Assembly: GCA_007571275.1 (NCBI GenBank)
Contig: RKRS01000195.1
Location: forward strand, 1-7,821
Reading direction: 5' to 3'
Source: Dehalococcoidia bacterium
Lineage (GTDB): Bacteria > Chloroflexota > Dehalococcoidia > Bin125
DNA: 7,821 nucleotides
A model generated the notes under the pieces. That model was not told where the DNA came from. It ran no database searches and worked only from the letters and a program-made list of their open reading frames with translations. Position 1 is the stretch's first letter. Every line of letters starts with the position of its first letter. A program made the translations under genes and the position numbers. This document shows, one piece after another, positions 1 to 6,779 of the stretch.

Positions 1-1
1 T

Positions 2-472
2 CCGGTCCTGGTCAATCCACGAGGGCCGCAGCCGCCGATGCCGCCGGCCGGGTTGGCCGTCGCGGCGCGCAAGCGTCGGCGGATCTGGAGCGGTCCCCGC
101 GAGATGGCGGAGTCGTTGACGGGCCGCGGCGCGTTCACGCATTGGCCGCGCGAAGCGGTTAGACGTTATGTTCGCTACGGACTCAATCCTACAGCTCGCT
201 TGGGCGAGTGGGAACTGGCCTGCGATCCGGAGGTCGAGGCCTGGTGCTTCGAGCACGCGCCGACCACCGATCCATGGCCGGAGATGGCGCGGACCGCGCA
301 GCCAACGATCATTCTGCGGGCCGGCCAGATGCAGGGTCACCCCTCGCCGACCGGTCAGAATGCCGCTGAGGTCTTTCCTAACGCGGAAGAGATCACCATC
401 GCAGACTCGGACCACTTCATCCCAATGCAACGTCCCGATGCAGTCGCGGAGGCCATGCTCGCGATGTCTTGA
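2..472 (+). CDS. alpha/beta-hydrolase, C-terminal part (5' truncated by window edge)
   Basis: The frame is open from base 2, so the ATG at 38 is an internal Met and not the real start. The visible 156 residues begin with PVLVNP, which fits the strand after the nucleophile elbow. A helical, Arg-rich cap-like stretch follows. Then come the strand PTIILRAG and, near the end, ADSDHFIPMQRPDAV, the typical C-terminal signature of the alpha/beta-hydrolase fold. Its His, encoded at 413-415, is the expected catalytic histidine. The nucleophile and the oxyanion region lie upstream of the window, so the substrate cannot be told; epoxide hydrolase, haloalkane dehalogenase and esterase-like members all have this tail. 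I see no obvious acidic triad residue after LRAGQ, and it may sit elsewhere. The gene is convergent with the CoA-transferase genes and is followed by a hairpin-rich spacer. The fold is fairly sure and the specific function is unknown. Confidence 0.75.
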   Translation, partial: PVLVNPRGPQPPMPPAGLAVAARKRRRIWSGPREMAESLTGRGAFTHWPREAVRRYVRYGLNPTARLGEWELACDPEVEAWCFEHAPTTDPWPEMARTAQPTIILRAGQMQGHPSPTGQNAAEVFPNAEEITIADSDHFIPMQRPDAVAEAMLAMS

Positions 473-484
473 GCGGGTAGCTCT

Positions 485-567
485 CCGTCGTTCCTGCGAA
501 AGCAGGAACCCATACGGCCTGCGCGCTCACCTCCGCGATTGTTTCCTGCCTGCGCAGGAATGACGGG
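485..567. repeat. REPIN-like palindromic unit 1
   Basis: The outer arms CCGTCGTTCCTGCG (485-498) and CGCAGGAATGACGG (554-567) are inverted copies with one mismatch. Each arm continues into its own hairpin: TTCCTGC/GCAGGAA with a GAAA loop at 491-508, and the same stem with a CTGC loop at 543-560. Two oppositely oriented REP-like hairpins separated by a non-palindromic spacer are the definition of a REPIN-type unit. The unit starts 13 bases after the stop codon of the hydrolase gene. Confidence 0.8.
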
Positions 568-614
568 CAATGGAGCTGGAGTAACGACACCGGTCGCTTC
601 CCTCGTCCTCTCCT

Positions 615-692
615 CCGTCATTCCTGCGACAGCAGGAATCCATGTGTGCTCGGCGTTACCTGTATGGGTTCCTGCTTTCGCAGGAACGACGG
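615..692. repeat. REPIN-like palindromic unit 2
   Basis: The outer arms CCGTCATTCCTGCG (615-628) and CGCAGGAACGACGG (679-692) are inverted with one mismatch. Each holds a 7-bp hairpin (621-638 with loop GACA; 669-686 with loop TTTC). The right half of this unit is the exact inverted copy of the left half of unit 1 over 35 bp, whereas the other two halves have diverged. The central spacer differs from that of unit 1. Confidence 0.8.
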
Positions 693-744
693 AGAGGGGT
701 GCAGGGGTGTTGGAGGTGAGGAGTGGGAGTGATGGAGAAGCGTG

Positions 745-756
745 GGAACGACGGAG
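745..756. repeat. remnant of one REP-like arm
   Basis: GGAACGACGGAG matches the outer end of the right arm of unit 2 (683-694) but lacks the hairpin. It lies directly next to the stop codon of the downstream CoA-transferase gene. It is short, so it may be chance, but the position next to two full units favours a decayed third copy. Confidence 0.4.
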
Positions 757-758
757 TA

Positions 759-1976
759 TTAGTCGAACGCGCCCGAGACGAGGTGTTCGACGTACTCCTC
801 GTCAGACATGCCAACGATGTCCTTGTAGACGTACTCGTTGTCTTCGCCGAGTAGCGGGGCGGATTTGGTTAACTCGGCGGGAGTCTCAGAGAGTCGGAAT
901 GAGGGGCCGTCGTATGCTCGGTGGCCCATGGTTGGATGGTCGAGCATCCAGAAGTGGCCACGGTAGGCGAGCTGTGGATCGTTGCGCAGGTCTTCTGGCG
1001 TTTGCACGACTCCGGCCGGTACGCCGACCGCCTGCAGCCTCTGCATCAGCGCTTCGGCCTGCTGCGTTCGAGTCCAGGCGGCGATCTCGCTGTGCAACGA
1101 TTCAGGCGTCAACGTTGTCCATGACGCCTGACCAGCGACCTCGGCCAGGGCGGCAAGCTCGGTGTCATTGGTGATCGTGATCGCGATCCAGCGGTCGTCG
1201 TCATCGCCACGCGCGGCGCACTGCCAGGTGCCGTAGATCGGGTGCTCCGGATGGCCAGCGCCAAGCGCTTGCTGCTCGCGACCGTTGACGGTGTAGTCAA
1301 GGATCATCGTTTCCGTCGCATGGATCGCGGCCTCCATCTGGCCGAAATCGATGTTTTGCCCCTCGCCGGTGCGCTGACGATAATCGAGCGCAGCCAGCAG
1401 CGCGACCGCGGCGAAGTGGGGGACAAGGAAGTCGGTGTAGGCGACGCCAGTGCCAATCGGCTCTTCGCCGGGGTATGCCGTCAGATGAGAGATCCCGGCT
1501 GCGGCCTGGAGGACGTGTCCGTATCCCTGCCACATCGACCATGGACCAGTCAGGCCATACATCGGCATCGAGATCATGATCAGGTCAGGGCGGACCTCAC
1601 AGAGGTCTTCATAGGTCATCCCCCAGGCGCGCATCGCCTTGGGCGTGAAGGACTCCGTGACGATGTCGCAATGCTCCACGATCCGCTTGGCGATCTTGAC
1701 GCCATCGGGATGCTGGAGGTTGAGCGAAACGCACTGCTTGGATGAGTTGAAGTCGGCGTAGTAGCCACTGTTATCGAGCCCTGGCGTGTCGTGAGCGAAA
1801 GGCGGCGCGCGGCGCAGCGGTTCCGGTCGGACGGATGATTCGATGCGAATCACTTCAGCGCCGTGATCGGCGAGGTACTTGGAGACGAGCGGTCCCACAC
1901 CAACCCAGGCGAAATCGGCGACCCGAATGCCGGCGAAGACCTGATCCGTCATGCGATCGGATTCCTGTGTGGTCAT
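759..1976 (-). CDS. class III CoA-transferase (CaiB/BaiF family), catalytic Asp present
   Basis: This 405-residue protein has the normal length for family III CoA-transferases, which move CoA between carboxylic acids through an aspartyl-CoA thioester. An N-terminal Rossmann-like part carries GIRVADFAWVGVGP (6-29) and GAEVIRIES (39-47). ESFTPKAMRAWG (108-119) and the GLTGPW segment (141-146) follow. The VAYTDF motif places the expected catalytic Asp at 182. RTGEGQNIDFGQMEA (202-216) is a strong family signature, and the protein ends with a GEDNEYVY...GMSDEE tail. The first Met is preferred because AGGAG lies 6 bases upstream and overlaps the stop of the preceding gene; the alternative Met9 has no comparable site. 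It is the downstream member of a tightly spaced pair (9-bp gap). The acid substrate cannot be read from sequence. Carnitine, formyl/oxalate, succinyl/malate or aromatic acid CoA transfer are all possible. Confidence 0.92.
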   Translation of the reverse strand: MTTQESDRMTDQVFAGIRVADFAWVGVGPLVSKYLADHGAEVIRIESSVRPEPLRRAPPFAHDTPGLDNSGYYADFNSSKQCVSLNLQHPDGVKIAKRIVEHCDIVTESFTPKAMRAWGMTYEDLCEVRPDLIMISMPMYGLTGPWSMWQGYGHVLQAAAGISHLTAYPGEEPIGTGVAYTDFLVPHFAAVALLAALDYRQRTGEGQNIDFGQMEAAIHATETMILDYTVNGREQQALGAGHPEHPIYGTWQCAARGDDDDRWIAITITNDTELAALAEVAGQASWTTLTPESLHSEIAAWTRTQQAEALMQRLQAVGVPAGVVQTPEDLRNDPQLAYRGHFWMLDHPTMGHRAYDGPSFRLSETPAELTKSAPLLGEDNEYVYKDIVGMSDEEYVEHLVSGAFD

Positions 1977-1982
1977 GTTCCG

Positions 1983-1987
1983 CTCCT
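1983..1987 (-). promoter_or_regulatory. ribosome binding site overlapping upstream stop
   Basis: On the minus strand AGGAG lies six bases before the ATG of the downstream CoA-transferase. Its first two bases are the last two of the TAG stop of the upstream CoA-transferase. This arrangement supports translational coupling of the two proteins and fixes the start of the downstream gene. Confidence 0.75.
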
Positions 1988-3245
1988 AAATGATGCCGTC
2001 AGTTGACAGCAGAGCAATCTCCTCATCGGACAAGCCAAGCAGGTTGCCGTAGACGTAGCCGTTGTGCTCACCGATATGCGGGGCGCGATGACGAATGGCG
2101 ATCGGCGTCTTGCTCAGCTTGGCCCAGGGGCCGGGATAGGTAACGTGCGCTTCCTCGTGCTCGATTTCGACCCAGTAGTCGCGCGCGGCGAGATGTTCGT
2201 TCTCCAGCAAGTCGCGGGGCGTGTTGACGATGCCCCAGCCGTTGCGGATTTGTTGTGCCTCGGAGACCAGCTGCGCCCGGCTGAGCTGCCTGCAGAAGGC
2301 GCGCAGGATTTCGAGCAGATACTCGCCATCGTCGCCCGATGGTGGTAGGAGCAGGCCTTGCGTGGCGTCGAGTTTGGCCAGCCACTCATCTGAGGCAAGG
2401 TCGCCAGCCATGCCATGGTGGTCAAGCCACTCGATGGTTTGACGCGCGGTCAGGCCGAAGAGTCCACCGTAGGAGAGGCAAGCGACGTAACCATCAGCGG
2501 CCTCGAAGACGTATTGTCCGGATTTGTAGCCACCGATTTCACGACCATTGCCAGGACGACCATTGTTAATCCCGCGAATGTCCCAGGTCGGCATCGCGTT
2601 GTCGTGGGTGAACGTGACCGCTTCCTGCATCGACTGGTCAACGTGCTGTCCGCGTCCGGTTTTGGTGCGCTGGTAATGAGCGATCAACGTGCCGACCACA
2701 GCTTGCGCCGATGCCTGGGCGTATCCCTGAGACGCGGTGGGGCGAATCGGCGGTCGACCTGGCGCGCCACAGAGCGAGGAGAGTCCGCCCATCGCGGCGC
2801 CGACCAGGTCGGTGGCTTTCCAGTTGGCGTAGGGTCCTTCGCGACCGAACGGGGTAATCGATGTATGCACAAGCGCTGGATGCGTAGAACGAACGGTTTC
2901 GCGGCCAAGCCCAAGCGCGGCTGCTGTGTCGGGCGGGCAGGTTTCGATCAGGAAATCGGCGCGATCCAGTAACTGCGTGAAGAGCTCCTGGCCTTGAAGT
3001 GTGGTCAGATCGAGCGTCGCGCTGAGCTTGTTGGTGTTGAACGTCCACCAGTGCAGCGACTGCTCCGGATCGACCACGTCGCCGCGGAACGGTCCGATGA
3101 ACCGAGACTCATCTCCGCCAGGAGGCTCAACCTTGATCACTTCCGCGCCGAGGTCGCCGAGCATCCGCCCGGCAAGCTGCCCGAGCTCGTTGGTCAGGTC
3201 AATGACACGGAATGGAGCGAGCGGACCGGCAGGTGAGTTGGTCAT
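1986..3245 (-). CDS. class III CoA-transferase-like protein lacking the catalytic Asp
   Basis: This 419-residue member of the CaiB/BaiF family carries PFRVIDLTNELGQLAGRMLGDLGAE (11-35), the CoA-binding type segment VIKVEPPGGDESR (36-48), NKLSATLDL (72-80), TPFGREGPYA (131-140) and TGRGQHVDQSMQEAV (196-210). Ungapped alignment with its neighbour, anchored on TGxGQxxD, puts Tyr175 (motif SQGYAQA) where the neighbour has Asp182. The nucleophile that forms the aspartyl-CoA intermediate is therefore absent from the expected place. It starts 41 bp after hflX without a clear Shine-Dalgarno sequence and is followed after 9 bp by the Asp-containing paralogue. I infer a non-catalytic partner subunit in a heteromer, or a protein with a changed function. 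The N-terminal and C-terminal domains look intact, so it is not a decayed gene. Confidence 0.88.
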   Translation of the reverse strand: MTNSPAGPLAPFRVIDLTNELGQLAGRMLGDLGAEVIKVEPPGGDESRFIGPFRGDVVDPEQSLHWWTFNTNKLSATLDLTTLQGQELFTQLLDRADFLIETCPPDTAAALGLGRETVRSTHPALVHTSITPFGREGPYANWKATDLVGAAMGGLSSLCGAPGRPPIRPTASQGYAQASAQAVVGTLIAHYQRTKTGRGQHVDQSMQEAVTFTHDNAMPTWDIRGINNGRPGNGREIGGYKSGQYVFEAADGYVACLSYGGLFGLTARQTIEWLDHHGMAGDLASDEWLAKLDATQGLLLPPSGDDGEYLLEILRAFCRQLSRAQLVSEAQQIRNGWGIVNTPRDLLENEHLAARDYWVEIEHEEAHVTYPGPWAKLSKTPIAIRHRAPHIGEHNGYVYGNLLGLSDEEIALLSTDGII

Positions 3246-3286
3246 GAAGCCAATGATAGTCAGCGGGGCGCAGGCGCACGGCCAAA

Positions 3287-4480
3287 CTAGCCGGCGACAG
3301 CGTGGCTTGTGCGGCGATGAATGATGTGGACACCCCCGAGGGTTGGAATGACGCGCTCGATCGCCGCGCGGAGGCCGTCAAGGTTGACCTGCTCCTGCGC
3401 CGAGACCGCGATCGGCCGCAGGCCGAGGCCGGCCTCCAGCTCATCGAGCACATCGTCCAGCGGGTCTTCGAGCGCATCGATCTTGTTGACGACGGTCAGT
3501 GTGGGGCGCTGATCGATGCCCAGCTCGCGCAGCGTGCGCTCAACACTCTGAGACTGCTCCAGGGCATCAGGGGAGGTGCCGTCAACCACATGCAGCAGCA
3601 AATCAGCTTCTTCCAACTCTTCCAGCGTCGCGCGGAAGGCGGCGACCAGTTGTGTGGGCAGCTTCTGGATGAAGCCAACCGTGTCGGACAGCAGAACCGT
3701 ATGTTCCTCGGAGAGGCGACAACGGCGAGTGGTGGGATCGAGCGTTTCGAAGAGGCGGTCACGGGCGCGGACGTTGGCGTTGGTCAGCGCGTTCATCAGC
3801 GTTGACTTGCCGGCGTTGGTGTAGCCGACGAGCGCCACCAGCGGGATACCGGCTCGGTCGCGCTGACGTCGGTGTTGCTGCCGATGCGTGCGGACGCGTT
3901 CCAGGTCCTGCTTGAGTCGCTTGATCTGGTTGCGGATCAGGCGGCGGTCAGTCTCGAGCTGGGTCTCGCCAGGCCCGCGCGAGCCAATCGCCCCTTCCAT
4001 GCGCTCGAGATGCTCCCACTGTCCGGCCAACCGCGGTAGCAGGTACTCGTGCTGGGCCAGGGCGACCTGGACCACACCCTCACGGGTGCGGGCGCGCTGG
4101 GCGAAGATGTCAAGGATCAAGGCCGTGCGGTCAATGATCTTGATCTCGAGGCGCTGCTCGAGCGTGCGCTGTTGCGCCGGCGTGAGCTCATCATCGAAGA
4201 TGGCGACCGTCGCCGACAGCTCGTTGCGCAATTCCACGATCTGTTCCAGTTTGCCCTTGCCGACGTATGAATTGGGGTCGGGATGGCGCAGTCGCTGCGT
4301 CACGCGGGCCAGCGGCATGGCCCCGGCGGTCACAGCGAGTTGCGCCAGCTCTTCAATCGAGGCGCGGATATCCCAGTGGGCCGAGCGTCGCGAATCGACG
4401 CCGATCAGAATCGCCCGCTCGCGTGGCGGGTGTGTGGGATGGCGTCGGCGGCGACCGCCGCGATTGCGTATGCGCGCCAT
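3287..4480 (-). CDS. hflX: ribosome-associated GTPase HflX
   Basis: HflX binds the large ribosomal subunit and splits stalled or idle 70S ribosomes, notably in heat stress. The 397-residue protein has an Arg-rich N-terminus (3-22). The HflX N-terminal domain follows, with SYVGKGKLEQI (71-81), FDDELTPAQQRTLE (95-108) and IDRTALILDIFAQRA (116-130). The hallmark GSRGPGETQLETDRR (166-180) and a charged helical linker come next. The G domain has G1 GYTNAGKS (219-226), G3 DTVGF (266-270), G4 NKID (332-335) and G5 SA (360-361). Only about 36 residues remain after G5, so the C-terminal domain seen in the E. coli protein appears to be missing. The start is supported by GGAG six bases upstream (4487-4490). 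The gene follows dapL after a 151-bp gap with a hairpin, so it may have its own promoter or leader control. Identity is very secure. Confidence 0.96.
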   Translation of the reverse strand: MARIRNRGGRRRRHPTHPPRERAILIGVDSRRSAHWDIRASIEELAQLAVTAGAMPLARVTQRLRHPDPNSYVGKGKLEQIVELRNELSATVAIFDDELTPAQQRTLEQRLEIKIIDRTALILDIFAQRARTREGVVQVALAQHEYLLPRLAGQWEHLERMEGAIGSRGPGETQLETDRRLIRNQIKRLKQDLERVRTHRQQHRRQRDRAGIPLVALVGYTNAGKSTLMNALTNANVRARDRLFETLDPTTRRCRLSEEHTVLLSDTVGFIQKLPTQLVAAFRATLEELEEADLLLHVVDGTSPDALEQSQSVERTLRELGIDQRPTLTVVNKIDALEDPLDDVLDELEAGLGLRPIAVSAQEQVNLDGLRAAIERVIPTLGGVHIIHRRTSHAVAG

Positions 4481-4496
4481 TGTTGTCTCCGTCGCT

Positions 4497-4540
4497 ACGT
4501 CAACAGCATCACCACGATCTGGCGTGGTGCTGTTGGACGC
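4497..4540 (-). other. imperfect hairpin in the leader of hflX
   Basis: CAACAGCA (4501-4508) and TGCTGTTG (4528-4535) form a perfect 8-bp stem. Inside it CCAC (4512-4515) pairs with GTGG (4524-4527) after a 3-base bulge, leaving an 8-base loop. A few more pairs are possible outside with one bulged base. As RNA on the hflX strand it ends about six bases before the Shine-Dalgarno sequence. No T-run follows, so an intrinsic terminator for dapL is unlikely. It may be an RNA structure in the hflX leader or a protein-binding dyad. The structure is visible; the role is unknown. Confidence 0.5.
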
Positions 4541-4631
4541 GAATCAAATCGTTCGGCATGTGCTGACGGAAACTAGATGAACATCTCGAAGGCGACCTCA
4601 CTGTTTCGATGCTACACGCGCGAGCAAGACC

Positions 4632-5801
4632 TTAGCCGGATGTGAACGCGGCGATTCGTTCGACGCCTTCGTCGACTTCCTCGTCTGGCAGGGTGAGCGA
4701 GAGTCGGATGTAGCCCTCGCCGGCGGGGCCATAGCCGTTGCCGGGCGTGACGACCACACCCTGCTCCTCAATCAGACGGGCGGCAAAATCGGCTGAGGTG
4801 TCGCCTTCAGGGATACGCGCCCAGATGTAGAGCGAGGCCTTGGGGTTGGTGACCTCAAGACCGATCGAACGCAGCGCGGCGACGACCTTGTCGCGGCGCT
4901 GTTCGATGATCGCGTTGTTGGCGTCGATCACTGACTGATCGCCGTCGAGCGCGGCGATGGCCATCTGTTGGATCGCCTGGGGGATGCCGGAGTCGATATT
5001 CGACTTCACACGCAGCAGCGGATCGACCAGCTCGGCGTTGCCACAGGCCCAGCCCAACCGCCAGCCAGTCATGTTGAATGTCTTGGAGAGTGAGAAGTAT
5101 TCCATCCCGGCCGCCTTGCCCGAGGGCGCCTGCAGGTAGGCCGGCGCCTCATAGCCGTCGAAGGTGACATCGCAGTAGGCGTTGTCGTGCAACACGGCGA
5201 TCTCATGGGCGAGCCCGAATTGGGCGGCGCGCTCGAAGAAGTCGACATCAGCGAGCGCGCCGGTTGGGTTGTTGGGGTAGTTGATCCAGAGCACACGCGC
5301 CCGCTCGCGCACGTCGGCGGGGATGGCGTCCAGATCGGGCAAGAACCCGTTCTCTTCAGTCAGCGGCATGTGATGTGAGGAGCCGCCGGCGAACATCGTG
5401 CCAATCGCATAGACGGGATAGGCCGGGTCGGGGACCAGTGCGATATCGCCCGGGTCAATAAAGCAGAGCGCGGAATTGGCGATGCCCTCTTTGGCTCCGA
5501 TCAAGGGCACGATCTCGGTTGCCGGATCGAGCGAGACCTCGAAGCGCCGAGCCATCCAGCGAGCGATGCACTCACGAAGCTCGGGCAACCCTTCGGTCTC
5601 GGGATAGCGATGGTTGGCCGGCACGTCGGCGTGCTCATGCAGCGCTTCGAGAATGTGCGGGTGCGTCGGCAAGTCAGGATCGCCGATGCCGAAGGAGATG
5701 ACGCGAACACCCTTCTCACGCTGCTCGGCGATCTTGCGGGAGATTTCCACAAAGAGATACGGCGGAAGGTCCTGGACCCGCTGCGCGGTACGAATGGCCA
5801 T
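4632..5801 (-). CDS. dapL: LL-diaminopimelate aminotransferase (DapL type)
   Basis: DapL converts tetrahydrodipicolinate to LL-2,6-diaminopimelate in one step, using glutamate as donor and PLP as cofactor, for lysine and peptidoglycan precursors. The 389-residue protein is a fold-type I aminotransferase of the expected length. It carries LPPYLFVEISRKIAE (12-26), SFGIGDPDLPTHPHI (36-50), NHRYPETEG (63-71), LIGAKEGIA (100-108) and PDPAYPVY (124-131). NYPNNPTG (174-181) contains the PLP-contacting Asn178. HDNAY (205-209) contains Asp206 and Tyr209. SLSKTFNMTGWRLGW (237-251) has the Schiff-base Lys240 and Arg248. Arg366 in YIRLSL fits the carboxylate-binding Arg. Its ATG shares one base with the TAA of the GNAT-like gene (TAATG), and GGGGA lies 8 bases upstream. 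Location next to dapF strongly supports DapL over other class I aminotransferases, though substrate choice in this family is not certain from sequence alone. Confidence 0.9.
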   Translation of the reverse strand: MAIRTAQRVQDLPPYLFVEISRKIAEQREKGVRVISFGIGDPDLPTHPHILEALHEHADVPANHRYPETEGLPELRECIARWMARRFEVSLDPATEIVPLIGAKEGIANSALCFIDPGDIALVPDPAYPVYAIGTMFAGGSSHHMPLTEENGFLPDLDAIPADVRERARVLWINYPNNPTGALADVDFFERAAQFGLAHEIAVLHDNAYCDVTFDGYEAPAYLQAPSGKAAGMEYFSLSKTFNMTGWRLGWACGNAELVDPLLRVKSNIDSGIPQAIQQMAIAALDGDQSVIDANNAIIEQRRDKVVAALRSIGLEVTNPKASLYIWARIPEGDTSADFAARLIEEQGVVVTPGNGYGPAGEGYIRLSLTLPDEEVDEGVERIAAFTSG

Positions 5802-6733
5802 TAGAAGCGTCCCCAGATCTTGCCCACCTTGACGAATGTGGTCACCTTCTCGTCATAGCGACGTTGCACCTCGGCCGGATCGGCCGGGCGCTGATAGGTC
5901 AGCTCGTTCGTGACATGTCGGAAGTTGAATTCCCTGAGCAGCGGATCGCCGGCGCTGTCGCCTGTCACGCGCAAGGTCATGGCGCGACGATTGGCCTCAG
6001 CGCCACGTTGCATCGCGGCGGCGAGTAACGCGCGCGACACCGCGGTGTGATCGTGGTCCGGATGAACGATCAGTTCCTCGGCGACGATTCCCCGTTTTTC
6101 GGCAGCGGCGACCTGGATGTATCCGACGGACGCGCCATCGTGCTCGGCGATCCCGACCCACTCGGAGTCCTGGAAAAACTGATTCGCCAGCGGCGGCGCG
6201 TGTGAACCCTCGCCGGCGGCCTGCTGCTCGATCTCGACGATGGAGTCCGCGTCTGCCGTGGTCGCTTCGCGGACCACGATACGGTCGTCGAGCTCGGGCA
6301 TGGTCTGATCACGGACGTCGCGGCAACGCATGACCGCCACTTCCGACGGAGAGACAAAGCCTGCGCCAATCAGCATCGGCTCGACGTAGTGACGGTGCGG
6401 GAAATCGGTGTAGTCGAGCACCATCAGCTCGGTCTCGGAGTGCTCGGTAGCGAGCGCGCCCATCTCGTTGAGCAGATTGGTCAGATGGAGGCGAATGTGG
6501 TTGATCGTGTCGAATTCGTAGAACAACCGCAGATGGCGGCCGTAGGGCACGCCAATCACGTAGCCGTCGCCGCACTGGGTCGAGAGCATGCGAGGCAAGC
6601 GGACCAGTGCGTCGAAGTCGATGTCGGGTTGGTTGCGATAGGCGATCGCCTTGGCGGCGAGCGTCTCGTGTAGCTCGCGCACCATACCGGGCGCTCGGTC
6701 CTGTTCATGCCGCGTGTAGTCAGGTATGACCAT
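5801..6733 (-). CDS. GNAT-like protein, probable tandem (degenerate plus C-terminal) acetyltransferase fold
   Basis: The 310-residue protein has a recognisable GNAT-like C-terminal half (about 152-282): IVVREATTADADSIVEIEQQA, WVGIAEHDGASVGYIQVAA, AEELIVHPD (218-226), then a helix and FNFRHVTNELTYQR (269-282). The acetyl-CoA loop, normally R/Q-x-x-G-x-G/A, reads DHTAVS (228-233) and lacks the Arg and both glycines. The N-terminal half (about 50-138) has a similar strand-helix-strand-helix order ending in LIGAGFVSPSEVAVMR (121-136). It could be a second, more diverged GNAT half as in two-domain acetyltransferases. No signal peptide or membrane segment is seen. It lies between dapF (46-bp gap) and dapL (one-base overlap), so it is probably co-expressed with lysine/DAP genes. 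Its start has only a weak GGA upstream. The substrate is unknown, and loss of the loop raises the question whether it still uses acetyl-CoA. Confidence 0.75.
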   Translation of the reverse strand: MVIPDYTRHEQDRAPGMVRELHETLAAKAIAYRNQPDIDFDALVRLPRMLSTQCGDGYVIGVPYGRHLRLFYEFDTINHIRLHLTNLLNEMGALATEHSETELMVLDYTDFPHRHYVEPMLIGAGFVSPSEVAVMRCRDVRDQTMPELDDRIVVREATTADADSIVEIEQQAAGEGSHAPPLANQFFQDSEWVGIAEHDGASVGYIQVAAAEKRGIVAEELIVHPDHDHTAVSRALLAAAMQRGAEANRRAMTLRVTGDSAGDPLLREFNFRHVTNELTYQRPADPAEVQRRYDEKVTTFVKVGKIWGRF

Positions 6734-6779
6734 CAGTCGTCCGTTCGCTCATCAATCGGGATAGCAGGCGTATGGATGT

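Larger units (their letters stand above)
481..696. repeat. REPIN-like cluster bounded by a perfect 35-bp inverted repeat
   Basis: The stretch 481-515 is the exact reverse complement of 662-696 (35 bp, starting CTCTCCGTCGTTCC). The bases just outside and just inside the arms do not match. Between the arms lie two further hairpins, so the region holds four copies of a TTCCTGC-N4-GCAGGAA stem-loop: 491-508, 543-560, 621-638 and 669-686. The loops are GAAA, CTGC, GACA and TTTC. No open frame here looks like a real gene; the predicted peptides are the usual artefacts of such repeats. The cluster fills most of the spacer between two convergent genes, a typical place for repetitive extragenic palindromes. 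It could also slow or end transcription from both sides, although no T-tract is present. Confidence 0.85.

Noticed and set aside
38..40. ATG at 38 as the start of a complete 144-residue hydrolase
   Set aside because: The frame is open to the left edge of the window with hydrolase-like residues (PVLVNP), and the nucleophile half of the fold would be missing.
477..480. GTAG directly before the first repeat as a RAYT recognition tetranucleotide
   Set aside because: Four bases are expected by chance and no matching CTAC stands at the other end of the cluster.
355..621. 88-residue minus-strand frame with a CFRRND motif
   Set aside because: This is a known artefact type from translated REP-like hairpins, and it overlaps the hydrolase end.
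491..686. CRISPR array made of the four similar hairpins
   Set aside because: The copies alternate in orientation, spacing is irregular, only 18 bp are shared by all, and no cas gene is present.
539..1174. 211-residue plus-strand frame across the repeat region and the CoA-transferase end
   Set aside because: Its first part is translated REP-like palindrome and the rest is antisense to a well-supported gene; the composition is Arg-rich shadow sequence.
4541..4631. sigma-70 type promoter for hflX
   Set aside because: TAGCAT and TTGCTC occur on the minus strand but with far too short spacing, and no convincing -35/-10 pair was found.
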